Below are positions 22,830 to 30,084 of a stretch of DNA of 34,742 bases, piece after piece (position 1 is the first letter of the stretch; each line of letters opens with the position of its first letter). The translations under genes and the position numbers were made by a program. The notes under the pieces were generated by a model. The model did not search any database. It was not told the DNA's origin and saw nothing but the letters and a program-made list of their open reading frames with translations. The stretch comes from a virus. The DNA lies in IMG/VR virus record IMGVR_UViG_3300021602_000014, positions 1 through 34,742 of that record; one strand, given 5' to 3'.

Positions 22830-24314
22830 ATGACATTATTAAGTAATATACTAGGCGGGGGTTATATATCGGGATATTCGGGTGTTAGTGGATTCAGCGG
22901 AGCGATAGGCCCTTCAGGCGGCGTAAGCGGTTATAGCGGAGCAAGTGGTTGGTCCGGAATAAGTGGGACAAGCGGTTATAGCGGAGCAAGTGGTATTTCT
23001 GGATTCAGTGGTATTGGCTCGAGTGGTTATAGCGGTACAAATGGTGTGATAGGCGTAAACGGCCTATCTGGCTATAGCGGTCTAAACGGAGCAAGCGGTA
23101 CAAGTGGCATCAGCGGATATAGCGGCATCAGTGGCATAAACGGAACGAGTGGTACAAGTGGTATCAGCGGATATAGCGGTATATCTGGACATAGTGGATA
23201 TAGTGGTATTAGCGGTTTAAACGGTACTGCTACTGCAAGTGGTTATAGTGGTGCAAATGGTGCAGCCGGTACAAGTGGTTACAGTGGTAAGAGTGGCTAT
23301 AGCGGTGTTAGTGGTGCTACAGGCACAGGAACTAGTGGTTATAGCGGTGTTAGTGGTGCTACAGGTACAGGAACTAGTGGTTATAGCGGTAGAAGTGGTG
23401 CTAGTACAAGTGGTTATAGCGGCACAGAGGGAACTAGTGGATATAGCGGTAGAAGTGGATATTCAGGCATAGTAGGATCGGCTGGTACAGCAGGTACGAG
23501 CGGCTATAGTGGCGTGAATGGTACAGTAGGTGTTAGCGGCTATAGTGGTTTTAGTGGTAAGAGTGGCTATAGTGGTGTTAGCGGTGCTAGTACAAGTGGT
23601 TACAGTGGTACGATAGGTGCAACAGGAACTAGCGGATATAGTGGTATTGTTGGTGCTACGGGCACAGGAACTAGTGGTTACAGCGGTATTAGTGGTGCTA
23701 GTACAAGTGGTTACAGCGGTATTAGTGGTTGGCCTGGTACAAGCGGCGTAAGTGGTTGGTCTGGTACAAGCGGTATTAGTGGGTATAGCGGTGCAGTAGG
23801 ACCTATCGGAAGTAGCGGTTATAGCGGGCTGAGTGGCAATAGTACAAGTGGTTATAGCGGATTCGGCGGATTTTCTGGTATAAGTGGTACAAGCGGCTAT
23901 AGTGGTATTAGTGGTAGAAGCGGCTATTCAGGTATAGTCGGGACAAGCGGCTATTCCGGAGCGATAGGGCCATCAGGCGGCGTAAGTGGATATAGTGGTA
24001 TTAGGGGTAATCCTGATGTACCACAAAATGCACAAACCACATCCTATACATTAGTGTTAGGAGATGATGGAAAACATATTTCTATTACTACAGGCGGTGT
24101 TACTATCCCTGCAAGCACATTCTCTATTGGTAATATTATTTCTATCTATAACAACTCAGCAAGTAATCAAATAATTACTTCTGCAGGTGGAGTTACTACA
24201 TATTTGGCAGGTACGGCTTTTTCAGGCGGTAGAACATTAGTACAACGAGGAATATGTAGCATATTATGCGTAGCAAGTAATACTTTTGTTATCTTTGGAG
24301 CAGGATTATCATAA
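22830..24314 (+). CDS. collagen-like (Gly-X-Ser) fibre protein with C-terminal beta domain (494 aa)
   Basis: After only about 13 residues (MTLLSNILGGGYI) the protein is Gly-X-Y to residue about 390, dominated by SGYSG, SGTSG, SGISG and GASTSGYSG units, with little proline. The C-terminal 100 residues are a separate domain: QTTSYTLVLGDDGKHISITT, GVTIPASTFSIGNIISIYNN, ending VIFGAGLS, which is a common phage fibre tip of beta structure. SD AGAGGAAT; the stop overlaps the next start (TAATG). Second of the two large repeat fibres; probably homotrimeric and surface exposed. Confidence 0.82.
   Translation: MTLLSNILGGGYISGYSGVSGFSGAIGPSGGVSGYSGASGWSGISGTSGYSGASGISGFSGIGSSGYSGTNGVIGVNGLSGYSGLNGASGTSGISGYSGISGINGTSGTSGISGYSGISGHSGYSGISGLNGTATASGYSGANGAAGTSGYSGKSGYSGVSGATGTGTSGYSGVSGATGTGTSGYSGRSGASTSGYSGTEGTSGYSGRSGYSGIVGSAGTAGTSGYSGVNGTVGVSGYSGFSGKSGYSGVSGASTSGYSGTIGATGTSGYSGIVGATGTGTSGYSGISGASTSGYSGISGWPGTSGVSGWSGTSGISGYSGAVGPIGSSGYSGLSGNSTSGYSGFGGFSGISGTSGYSGISGRSGYSGIVGTSGYSGAIGPSGGVSGYSGIRGNPDVPQNAQTTSYTLVLGDDGKHISITTGGVTIPASTFSIGNIISIYNNSASNQIITSAGGVTTYLAGTAFSGGRTLVQRGICSILCVASNTFVIFGAGLS
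22868..24008 (+). repeat. Gly-X-Ser coding repeat tract 2
   Basis: About 380 residues of triplets. Some DNA units are repeated exactly or nearly so, for instance GTGCTACAGGCACAGGAACT / GTGCTACAGGTACAGGAACT near 23311 and 23356, showing recent local duplication. Confidence 0.8.
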
Positions 24315-24970
24315 TGGCTATGCATCAAATGCTCATAGGTGTTAAAGATATGGTGGTACCACCGGCTGCGATAGGTGACTCATATGCCGGTGGTTATTAC
24401 GCAGGTCAAATAGCTTATCCTACTGGTGTTTATAATCTGGTTATTTCACCAAAAGCAACCGGCCAAGCATCTTCTATATCATGGAGTACGGGTGGAGTAA
24501 TAACTGGTGCAACATCATTATACGATGGCGCTGCTAACACACTAAATTTGGCTAATCAATTTGCATATACATATCCTTCTGCTGATTTTTGTGTAGCACT
24601 CAGCATCGGCGGATATACTGATTGGTATCTACCATCGTACTACGAATTAGAGATAATGTACTATTATCTTAAACCGGATGCTACATTAAATTACACTACT
24701 ATTCCTACTGGTATAAATCCTTATGCTGTATCTCCACAACCAAATAATACTGCATATACAACAACTGTTCCACCACAAACTAATGTATCGATATTTCGAA
24801 CAGGCGGATCGGAAGCTTTTGTAGCAGGTAGTACCTTTTATTGGACATCAACAGAATCCACTAACTTTTATGCAGCAATTAAAAATTTTAGTGGTGGAAG
24901 TTCAGGAAACTTACTAAAAGGTACTACTGCTAATGTATATACCCGAGCAATAAGAAGAGTACCTGCCTAA
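24314..24970 (+). CDS. DUF1566-type (lectin-like fold) fibre/adhesin protein (218 aa)
   Basis: The C-terminal half shows the DUF1566 pattern: TDWYLPSYYELEIMYYYLK (W-x-L-P-x-x-x-E-L), then STFYWTSTEST (Y-W-T-S-T-E) and the end YTRAIRRVPA (x-R-A-I-R-R-V). The fold is related to C-type lectin/formylglycine-enzyme domains and is found in phage tail proteins and bacterial surface proteins. The N-terminus has GDSYAGGYYAGQIAYP, also usual in this family. Likely a carbohydrate- or protein-binding tip protein. No reverse transcriptase or template repeat is present, so no sign that it is diversified. Confidence 0.8.
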   Translation: MAMHQMLIGVKDMVVPPAAIGDSYAGGYYAGQIAYPTGVYNLVISPKATGQASSISWSTGGVITGATSLYDGAANTLNLANQFAYTYPSADFCVALSIGGYTDWYLPSYYELEIMYYYLKPDATLNYTTIPTGINPYAVSPQPNNTAYTTTVPPQTNVSIFRTGGSEAFVAGSTFYWTSTESTNFYAAIKNFSGGSSGNLLKGTTANVYTRAIRRVPA

Positions 24971-24978
24971 AGGATATT

Positions 24979-25386
24979 ATGACAGAAAAACCTATTAATG
25001 AAAGAGTATCGATATTAGAAACTAGAGTAGATCAACACGATAATTTAGTTCAGCAACATCACGATAGTCTAATGACTTTCTTTGGAAAGTTAGACGAACA
25101 CATCGTAACCGAAAATGCACATGACGCCAAAATGGAAGGTGCTTTAATTCAGGTAACTACTGTAGTAGAAAGTCTAACTACCGAAATTGCAAAAACCAAT
25201 ATTCAATTAGATAAGTTTTCAACAATGGCAAGTAATACGAATTTAATAGTTACTAAGGCAGAAAGTGCTTGGGTAACGATAGTAAAAGTGATGTCGATAT
25301 TATCGTTATTGGTAGCAGCAGGGTGGGCAGTATATGATCTAAAAATGGATCATCCGGAAGCCATACAAATTTTAAAAGGAAAATAA
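24979..25386 (+). CDS. coiled-coil protein with C-terminal membrane span, XhlA/holin-like (135 aa)
   Basis: Residues 1-95 are helical with heptads (RVSILETRVDQHDNLVQQHH, LTTEIAKTNIQLDKF). Residues about 99-119 are a membrane span (VTIVKVMSILSLLVAAGWAV), and a short charged tail follows. Coiled coil plus one C-terminal span resembles XhlA-like proteins that act with holins. A position within the fibre block is common for phage lysis genes. SD AAAGGA. A membrane-docking virion protein is the alternative. Confidence 0.75.
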   Translation: MTEKPINERVSILETRVDQHDNLVQQHHDSLMTFFGKLDEHIVTENAHDAKMEGALIQVTTVVESLTTEIAKTNIQLDKFSTMASNTNLIVTKAESAWVTIVKVMSILSLLVAAGWAVYDLKMDHPEAIQILKGK

Positions 25387-25388
25387 TC

Positions 25389-25658
25389 ATGACAACAGGT
25401 ATAGCAAATAACTGGCCTAACCTAAACATAGTAGGCCGTGTAGATGTAGATTCATTAACAGTAGGAGGTCAAGCCATTACTGCACCAGTAAGTGGCTATA
25501 GTGGTTATAGCGGTGCAAGAGGAATAAGTGGCTATAGTGGTGCAACACCGGCATCAGCTACCACAGTTGCTAATGCTACAAATGGAACAGATGTAATCAC
25601 TCAATTGAATGCTCTATTAGCAGTTCTTCGCACATTAGGCATCATCGCTACGGTTTAA
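25389..25658 (+). CDS. short fibre protein with mini collagen-like segment (89 aa)
   Basis: The N-terminus (NIVGRVDVDSLTVGGQAI) is fibre-like; a short tract VSGYSGYSGARGISGYSG follows, then a C-terminal helix GTDVITQLNALLAVLRTLG, typical of small head-fibre-like proteins (N-A-L-L-x-x-L-R-x-L-G-I-I). SD AAAAGGAA. It probably trimerises and may decorate the head or tail; it shares its repeat with the two large fibres. Confidence 0.72.
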   Translation: MTTGIANNWPNLNIVGRVDVDSLTVGGQAITAPVSGYSGYSGARGISGYSGATPASATTVANATNGTDVITQLNALLAVLRTLGIIATV

Positions 25659-25671
25659 TAAGGAATTTTAA

Positions 25672-28600
25672 ATGGCAATTATTGTAACATATAACGGTCT
25701 ACCGTATTCTATACCTCAATCAGGAGAACGAGGTTGGGGTCAGGCGACTACGAATTACCTAGTTGCTCTAGCAAGTGGGTCATTGACTTTATCTGGTGGT
25801 ACTTTTACTTTAACCAATGAGGTAGACTTTGGGTCTGCACACGGATTAAAAGCGCCATATTATAAATCAGCAGATCCATATATTTCTAGTACAGGCGTAT
25901 TACGTTTAGGGAATACAGAAGTAATTGCTTGGCGAAATCAGTCAGGTACAGGAAATCTTCAATTATCTATAGTTGGTGATCAATTGTACTTTGCTGGTGT
26001 ACCAATTGGTGGAGGCGGTTCTAGCCCACTTACCACTAAAGGCGATTTATTTACTTTTGATACTGCTAATGCAAGATTACCAGTCGGTTCAAACGGATTA
26101 GTATTAACTGCTGATAGTTCTACCGCTACTGGCTTATCGTGGGCTGCAGGTGGAGGAGGTGGAGGTGGATCTGTCGTTGGATTCAATTTTACCAATGCCA
26201 ATGGTGTAGCAGGAACAGTTTCTAACCCAACAACAACGCCTACCCTAACATTAAGTTTAGGTGCAATTACTCCAACAAGTGTAGCAGCAAGTGGAACAGT
26301 GACAGGTAGTAACCTAAGTGGTATTCATAGCGGTACAAGTTCTGGAACAAATACTGGCGACCAAACGATTGCGTTAACTGGCGATGTAACTGGTAGTGGT
26401 ACTGGAAGTTTTGCAACGACACTCAATATAACTGTGCCTATTGCGAAAGGTGGAACAGGTCAGACTACTGCAAATGCAGCATTTGATGCGCTTGCACCAT
26501 CTCAGGCCACACACGCTGGAGAAGTACTAATTACTGACGGTGTGAATACTTCGTGGGCAGCATTTCCAGGTAGTGGATCAGTTACATCAGTGTCAGCAAC
26601 TGGAACTACAGGAGTTTCTGCAGTTGTCACAAATCCAACAACTACACCAGCAATTGCTATCAGTCTAGGTGCAATTACTCCTACAAGTGTAGCAGCAATT
26701 GGCTTAGTAACTGGATCTAATATTTCAGGTACTGCAAGCGGCACTAATACTGGCGATCAAACAATTTCGCTGACAGGCGACGTTACTGGCAGTGGTACAG
26801 GTAGTTTTGCTACAACTTTAGCATCTACCGCAGTTGTACCCGGATCTTATACATTAAGTAGTTTTACAGTAGATGCTAAAGGTAGAATTACAGCCGCAGC
26901 AAGTGGAACACCTCAGACAATTACTCTAACTGGTGATGTTACTGGATCTGGTACAGGATCATTTGCTACAACTTTAGCATCAAGTGGTGTAAGTGCTGGA
27001 ACATATAATAATGTATCTGTATCAGCAAAAGGTATTGTATATGCTGCTTCAAATGTAGGATACTTAACTGGCAATCAAACAATCACTGCTTCGGGTGATG
27101 CAACAGGTAGTGGAACCACAAGTTTAGCACTTACATTAGCAAATACCACAGTTTCTGCTGGTAGTTATGTTCATTCTAATATCACAGTAGATAGCAAAGG
27201 TAGAATTACTGCCGCATCTAGTGGTGCTGCTGTAACTTCTGTATCCGGAAGTGGAACACAAGGCGTAACAGTTAGTGTTTCTAATCCAACTACTACACCA
27301 GCAATTACGGTCGGATTAGGGGCAATTACTCCTACAAGTGTAGCAGCAAGCGGTTCAGTTACTGGTAGTAATCTGAGCGGTACTCATAGCGGTACAAGTT
27401 CTGGATCTAATACAGGTGATCAAACTATTATACTTACAGGTGGAGTAACAGGTACTGGAACAGGTTCATTTGCTGCGACAGTAGTTACAAATGCAAATCT
27501 AACTGGTATGGTAACATCGGTAGGTAATGCTGCGACAGTAGTTACAAATGCAAATCTAACTGGTATGGTAACATCGGTAGGTAATGCTGCGACAGTAGTT
27601 ACAAATGCAAACTTAAGTGGCGATGTTACATCGGTCGGTAATGCTACTAGTTTAGCGGATACAACAGTTGTGGCTGGATCATATAGTTCAGCAAGTATTA
27701 CGGTTGATTCAAAAGGACGTATTACTACCGCTGCTAATGGGTCCGGCGTACCGTATGTTACACTTAATAGTACAACTACAGCAATTGGTTATAATGTTCC
27801 TACTTCGCCTGGATTACATTCTACTGCACTAGGCGTAAATGCGTTAGCCGCTGCCACTGGTGGAGGTGCCGCAAATACAACTGCAATTGGTAGTGGTGCT
27901 GGTAAGAGTTTAACAAGCGGTACTAATAATACAATACTTGGTACAGATGCTTTAATGACTGCTACTTCAGGCGGTTCTAATGTTGCAATAGGTCCACAGT
28001 CATTAACATTATTGACTATTGGCCAAAATAATATAGCAATTGGAGCAGGAACAGGAGCAAGAATAACTACGGGAACAAGCAATGTTATAATTGGCGATGC
28101 CGCAATGAGTTTAACTTACCCTGCAGGTGCTACGTCTGCTGGATATAATATTGCAATTGGATCAAACGCTTTATTGCAAGCAGGTGCCACAGTACAAAAC
28201 AATGTTGCTATTGGTAGAAGTTCAATGGGAGCCAATGCTGTCACTGGTGCTAATAATGCAGGTGTCGGAGCATTATCTCTAAATGCAGTAGCATCAGGCG
28301 GCAATAATGCTGGTATAGGCTACCAGACAGGTTATAATTTAGTATCGGGCTCTAATAATGCCTTATTAGGATATCTATCTGGTGCCGACGCAGTAGCAAA
28401 CCTAACAACTCAGTCTAACTATGTTGTAGTTGGTAATAATTCGACTGCTAACGCAAATATTAAAGTTGCTTGGACAGTTACATCCGATGCAAGGGACAAG
28501 AAAGATATTATTCCTATCTCCAAAGGTTTAGATTTCGTAATGGATTTACTGCCTAAAGAGTTCAAGTTAATGGATAGAGAAACACAAGAAGCAACATCTG

Positions 28601-28782
28601 GAACTAGATATGGTTTCTTAGCACAAGATATTCTTGCACAAGAAAATGAACCAGTGTTGATTGATAGTAGTGACTTAGAAAATCTTAAGATGAAAGAATC
28701 ATTACTTGTGCCTATCTTGGTAAAAGCAATACAAGAACTCAAAGCGGAAATCGACCAGTTAAAAAATCAACTAAATAAGTAG
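25672..28782 (+). CDS. tail fibre with repeats and C-terminal S74 auto-cleaving chaperone domain (1036 aa)
   Basis: Residues 1-110 are an attachment part (YNGLPYSIPQSGERGWGQAT, YLVALASGSLTLSGGTFTL). Residues 130-690 have recurring units (TPTSVAASG-x-VTGSNLSG, NTGDQTI-x-LTGDVTGSGTG, VDSKGRITAA) of beta type. Residues about 705-925 have YadA-head-like repeats (NNTILGTDAL, NNIAIGAGTG, NNVAIGRSSM). The last 99 residues, from S938, are the S74 domain: SDARDKKDIIPIS, RYGFLAQDI and a final coiled coil (LKAEIDQLKNQLNK). The family cuts itself between Ser and Asp after trimer folding. Likely the main receptor fibre. SD AAGGAA. Confidence 0.88.
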   Translation: MAIIVTYNGLPYSIPQSGERGWGQATTNYLVALASGSLTLSGGTFTLTNEVDFGSAHGLKAPYYKSADPYISSTGVLRLGNTEVIAWRNQSGTGNLQLSIVGDQLYFAGVPIGGGGSSPLTTKGDLFTFDTANARLPVGSNGLVLTADSSTATGLSWAAGGGGGGGSVVGFNFTNANGVAGTVSNPTTTPTLTLSLGAITPTSVAASGTVTGSNLSGIHSGTSSGTNTGDQTIALTGDVTGSGTGSFATTLNITVPIAKGGTGQTTANAAFDALAPSQATHAGEVLITDGVNTSWAAFPGSGSVTSVSATGTTGVSAVVTNPTTTPAIAISLGAITPTSVAAIGLVTGSNISGTASGTNTGDQTISLTGDVTGSGTGSFATTLASTAVVPGSYTLSSFTVDAKGRITAAASGTPQTITLTGDVTGSGTGSFATTLASSGVSAGTYNNVSVSAKGIVYAASNVGYLTGNQTITASGDATGSGTTSLALTLANTTVSAGSYVHSNITVDSKGRITAASSGAAVTSVSGSGTQGVTVSVSNPTTTPAITVGLGAITPTSVAASGSVTGSNLSGTHSGTSSGSNTGDQTIILTGGVTGTGTGSFAATVVTNANLTGMVTSVGNAATVVTNANLTGMVTSVGNAATVVTNANLSGDVTSVGNATSLADTTVVAGSYSSASITVDSKGRITTAANGSGVPYVTLNSTTTAIGYNVPTSPGLHSTALGVNALAAATGGGAANTTAIGSGAGKSLTSGTNNTILGTDALMTATSGGSNVAIGPQSLTLLTIGQNNIAIGAGTGARITTGTSNVIIGDAAMSLTYPAGATSAGYNIAIGSNALLQAGATVQNNVAIGRSSMGANAVTGANNAGVGALSLNAVASGGNNAGIGYQTGYNLVSGSNNALLGYLSGADAVANLTTQSNYVVVGNNSTANANIKVAWTVTSDARDKKDIIPISKGLDFVMDLLPKEFKLMDRETQEATSGTRYGFLAQDILAQENEPVLIDSSDLENLKMKESLLVPILVKAIQELKAEIDQLKNQLNK
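27472..27642 (+). repeat. 57-bp tandem repeat in tail fibre gene
   Basis: Unit starts at 27472, 27529 and 27586. The first two copies are identical over 57 bp; the third differs at several positions. Each encodes 19 residues (ATVVTNANLTGMVTSVGNA). The identical pair points to a recent duplication. Confidence 0.9.
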
Positions 28783-28792
28783 AGGAAACGAT

Positions 28793-29038
28793 ATGTCAAA
28801 AGAAACAGAAATGAAGCAAGAAGTTCTTGAAATGCTCAAGAATTTTATGTTAGGTGAACAAGGTAAGAAGATTAAACCAAAAGCAATTGAGGTTGAGATG
28901 ATTACTGAAGCACCTAAGTCCAAAGAGGGATTAGATGATGTGTTAGAAGAAGCATCTAAAGAACCTATGGAAATGGATGACGAAGACGACGAAAAAGACA
29001 AGAAACGCTCTATGAAAGAGTTTTTTGCCCGCAAATAA
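28793..29038 (+). CDS. small acidic protein with scaffold-like C-terminal tag (81 aa)
   Basis: Helical N-terminus (KQEVLEMLKNFMLGEQGKK), an acidic run (EMDDEDDEKDKK) and the end RSMKEFFARK, which resembles the scaffold's PREYFARR. SD AGAGGAAA. It lies directly before the head-tail adaptor gene. It could be a small head-completion or assembly protein that docks through its C-terminus; no family was recognised. Confidence 0.72.
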   Translation: MSKETEMKQEVLEMLKNFMLGEQGKKIKPKAIEVEMITEAPKSKEGLDDVLEEASKEPMEMDDEDDEKDKKRSMKEFFARK

Positions 29039-29049
29039 GGAGTCCGTAA

Positions 29050-30084
29050 ATGGATGACACAACTTCAGGACTCATTGAGTTAGTAAAGCAACGAGAAACT
29101 ATTCCAGATAGTGGTGCTGCCTATTCAGATGACGTATTATTAAACTTCTTAGATCAAGCATTGAAGGGATTTGTAGTACCTGCCATTGAAGCAACATTGG
29201 AAGAACACTTTGTTGTGACTATGGATACTCAAATGCCAACAATACCTAACTATCCATATGGAAGTCCGCCAGTTAATGTAAAGAATTGGGTATTAGTTCC
29301 GGGTGAATCAAGTGGTTTACGTCTACGTGATGTCTATGTAGTAGGCAATGATGGCACATTTTATAATTTACCACGCCTAACACCTACTCAAGCCGCAGCA
29401 CAAGGGTTTGGAAATGTTAATTGGGGTCTACAATACAATAATCAACTCAATTCGGTTGGTGGTTTCTTTCTACAAGGCAATCAATTACAGGTATTTCCGT
29501 ATGGATTAGCAAGCGGAAAGATTATTCGTATTACATATCAGCGTCCGCCAGCAGATTTATGTCTAACTACTGAAGCAGGCCAGGTCATTAATCGCGTAGG
29601 TGATGTATGTACTATCGATAAAGTACTTCCTTGGTATGGTGGTATTACTCGTGTTTGCGCTATAAGCAACGACTTACCACACGATTATGTACAAGATTCC
29701 TCAGTCGATACAGTTGTGTATACAAGTTATGCACCACTCAATAACATCTTACTCGCTAATTGCGTATCAAATATTATTACTTTACCTGCCGGTACTAGTA
29801 ATAATATACAGATAGGCGACTGGATATGTCCTCGCAATCAAAGCGTTTTTGCACAAAATATACCTAAAGACTTATTACCTGTGCTTGTGCAAAAGGCAGC
29901 ATCTATGGTATTAGAATCTGCTGGAGATAGAGAAGGACAGTCTACTGCGGAATCCACTTATAAAGAAATGATGAAAATGGGACTATTAATGATTGCACCT
30001 AGAGTAATTGGTAAGCCTATTAAATTGATTCCAACAAATTCCGCATTCAAAGCAAGTAGAATTCGGGGCTGGGGACGTAGATAA
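29050..30084 (+). CDS. head-tail adaptor/connector protein (344 aa)
   Basis: The N-terminus TTSGLIELVKQRETIPDSG followed by AYSDDVLLNFLDQALKGFVV and P-A-I-E is the usual start of podovirus adaptors: a helix that reads positions along the portal. GLRLRDVYVVGNDG, GFFLQGNQLQVFP and KIIRITYQRPPADL give the family-typical beta part, and a C-terminal helix (LVQKAASMVLESAGDREGQS) is usual too. It docks under the portal ring and carries the nozzle. SD AAGGAG; the stop overlaps the next start (TAATG). Confidence 0.8.
   Translation: MDDTTSGLIELVKQRETIPDSGAAYSDDVLLNFLDQALKGFVVPAIEATLEEHFVVTMDTQMPTIPNYPYGSPPVNVKNWVLVPGESSGLRLRDVYVVGNDGTFYNLPRLTPTQAAAQGFGNVNWGLQYNNQLNSVGGFFLQGNQLQVFPYGLASGKIIRITYQRPPADLCLTTEAGQVINRVGDVCTIDKVLPWYGGITRVCAISNDLPHDYVQDSSVDTVVYTSYAPLNNILLANCVSNIITLPAGTSNNIQIGDWICPRNQSVFAQNIPKDLLPVLVQKAASMVLESAGDREGQSTAESTYKEMMKMGLLMIAPRVIGKPIKLIPTNSAFKASRIRGWGRR

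Noticed and set aside
18661-24008. Regular short DNA repeats resembling a CRISPR array or satellite
   Set aside because: The repeats are in frame within long ORFs, have a 9-bp and 3-residue period (Gly-X-Ser), and have no fixed-length spacers.
24314-24970. Diversity-generating retroelement target (DUF1566 is a lectin-fold neighbour of such targets)
   Set aside because: No reverse transcriptase, no accessory gene and no template repeat was seen in the window.
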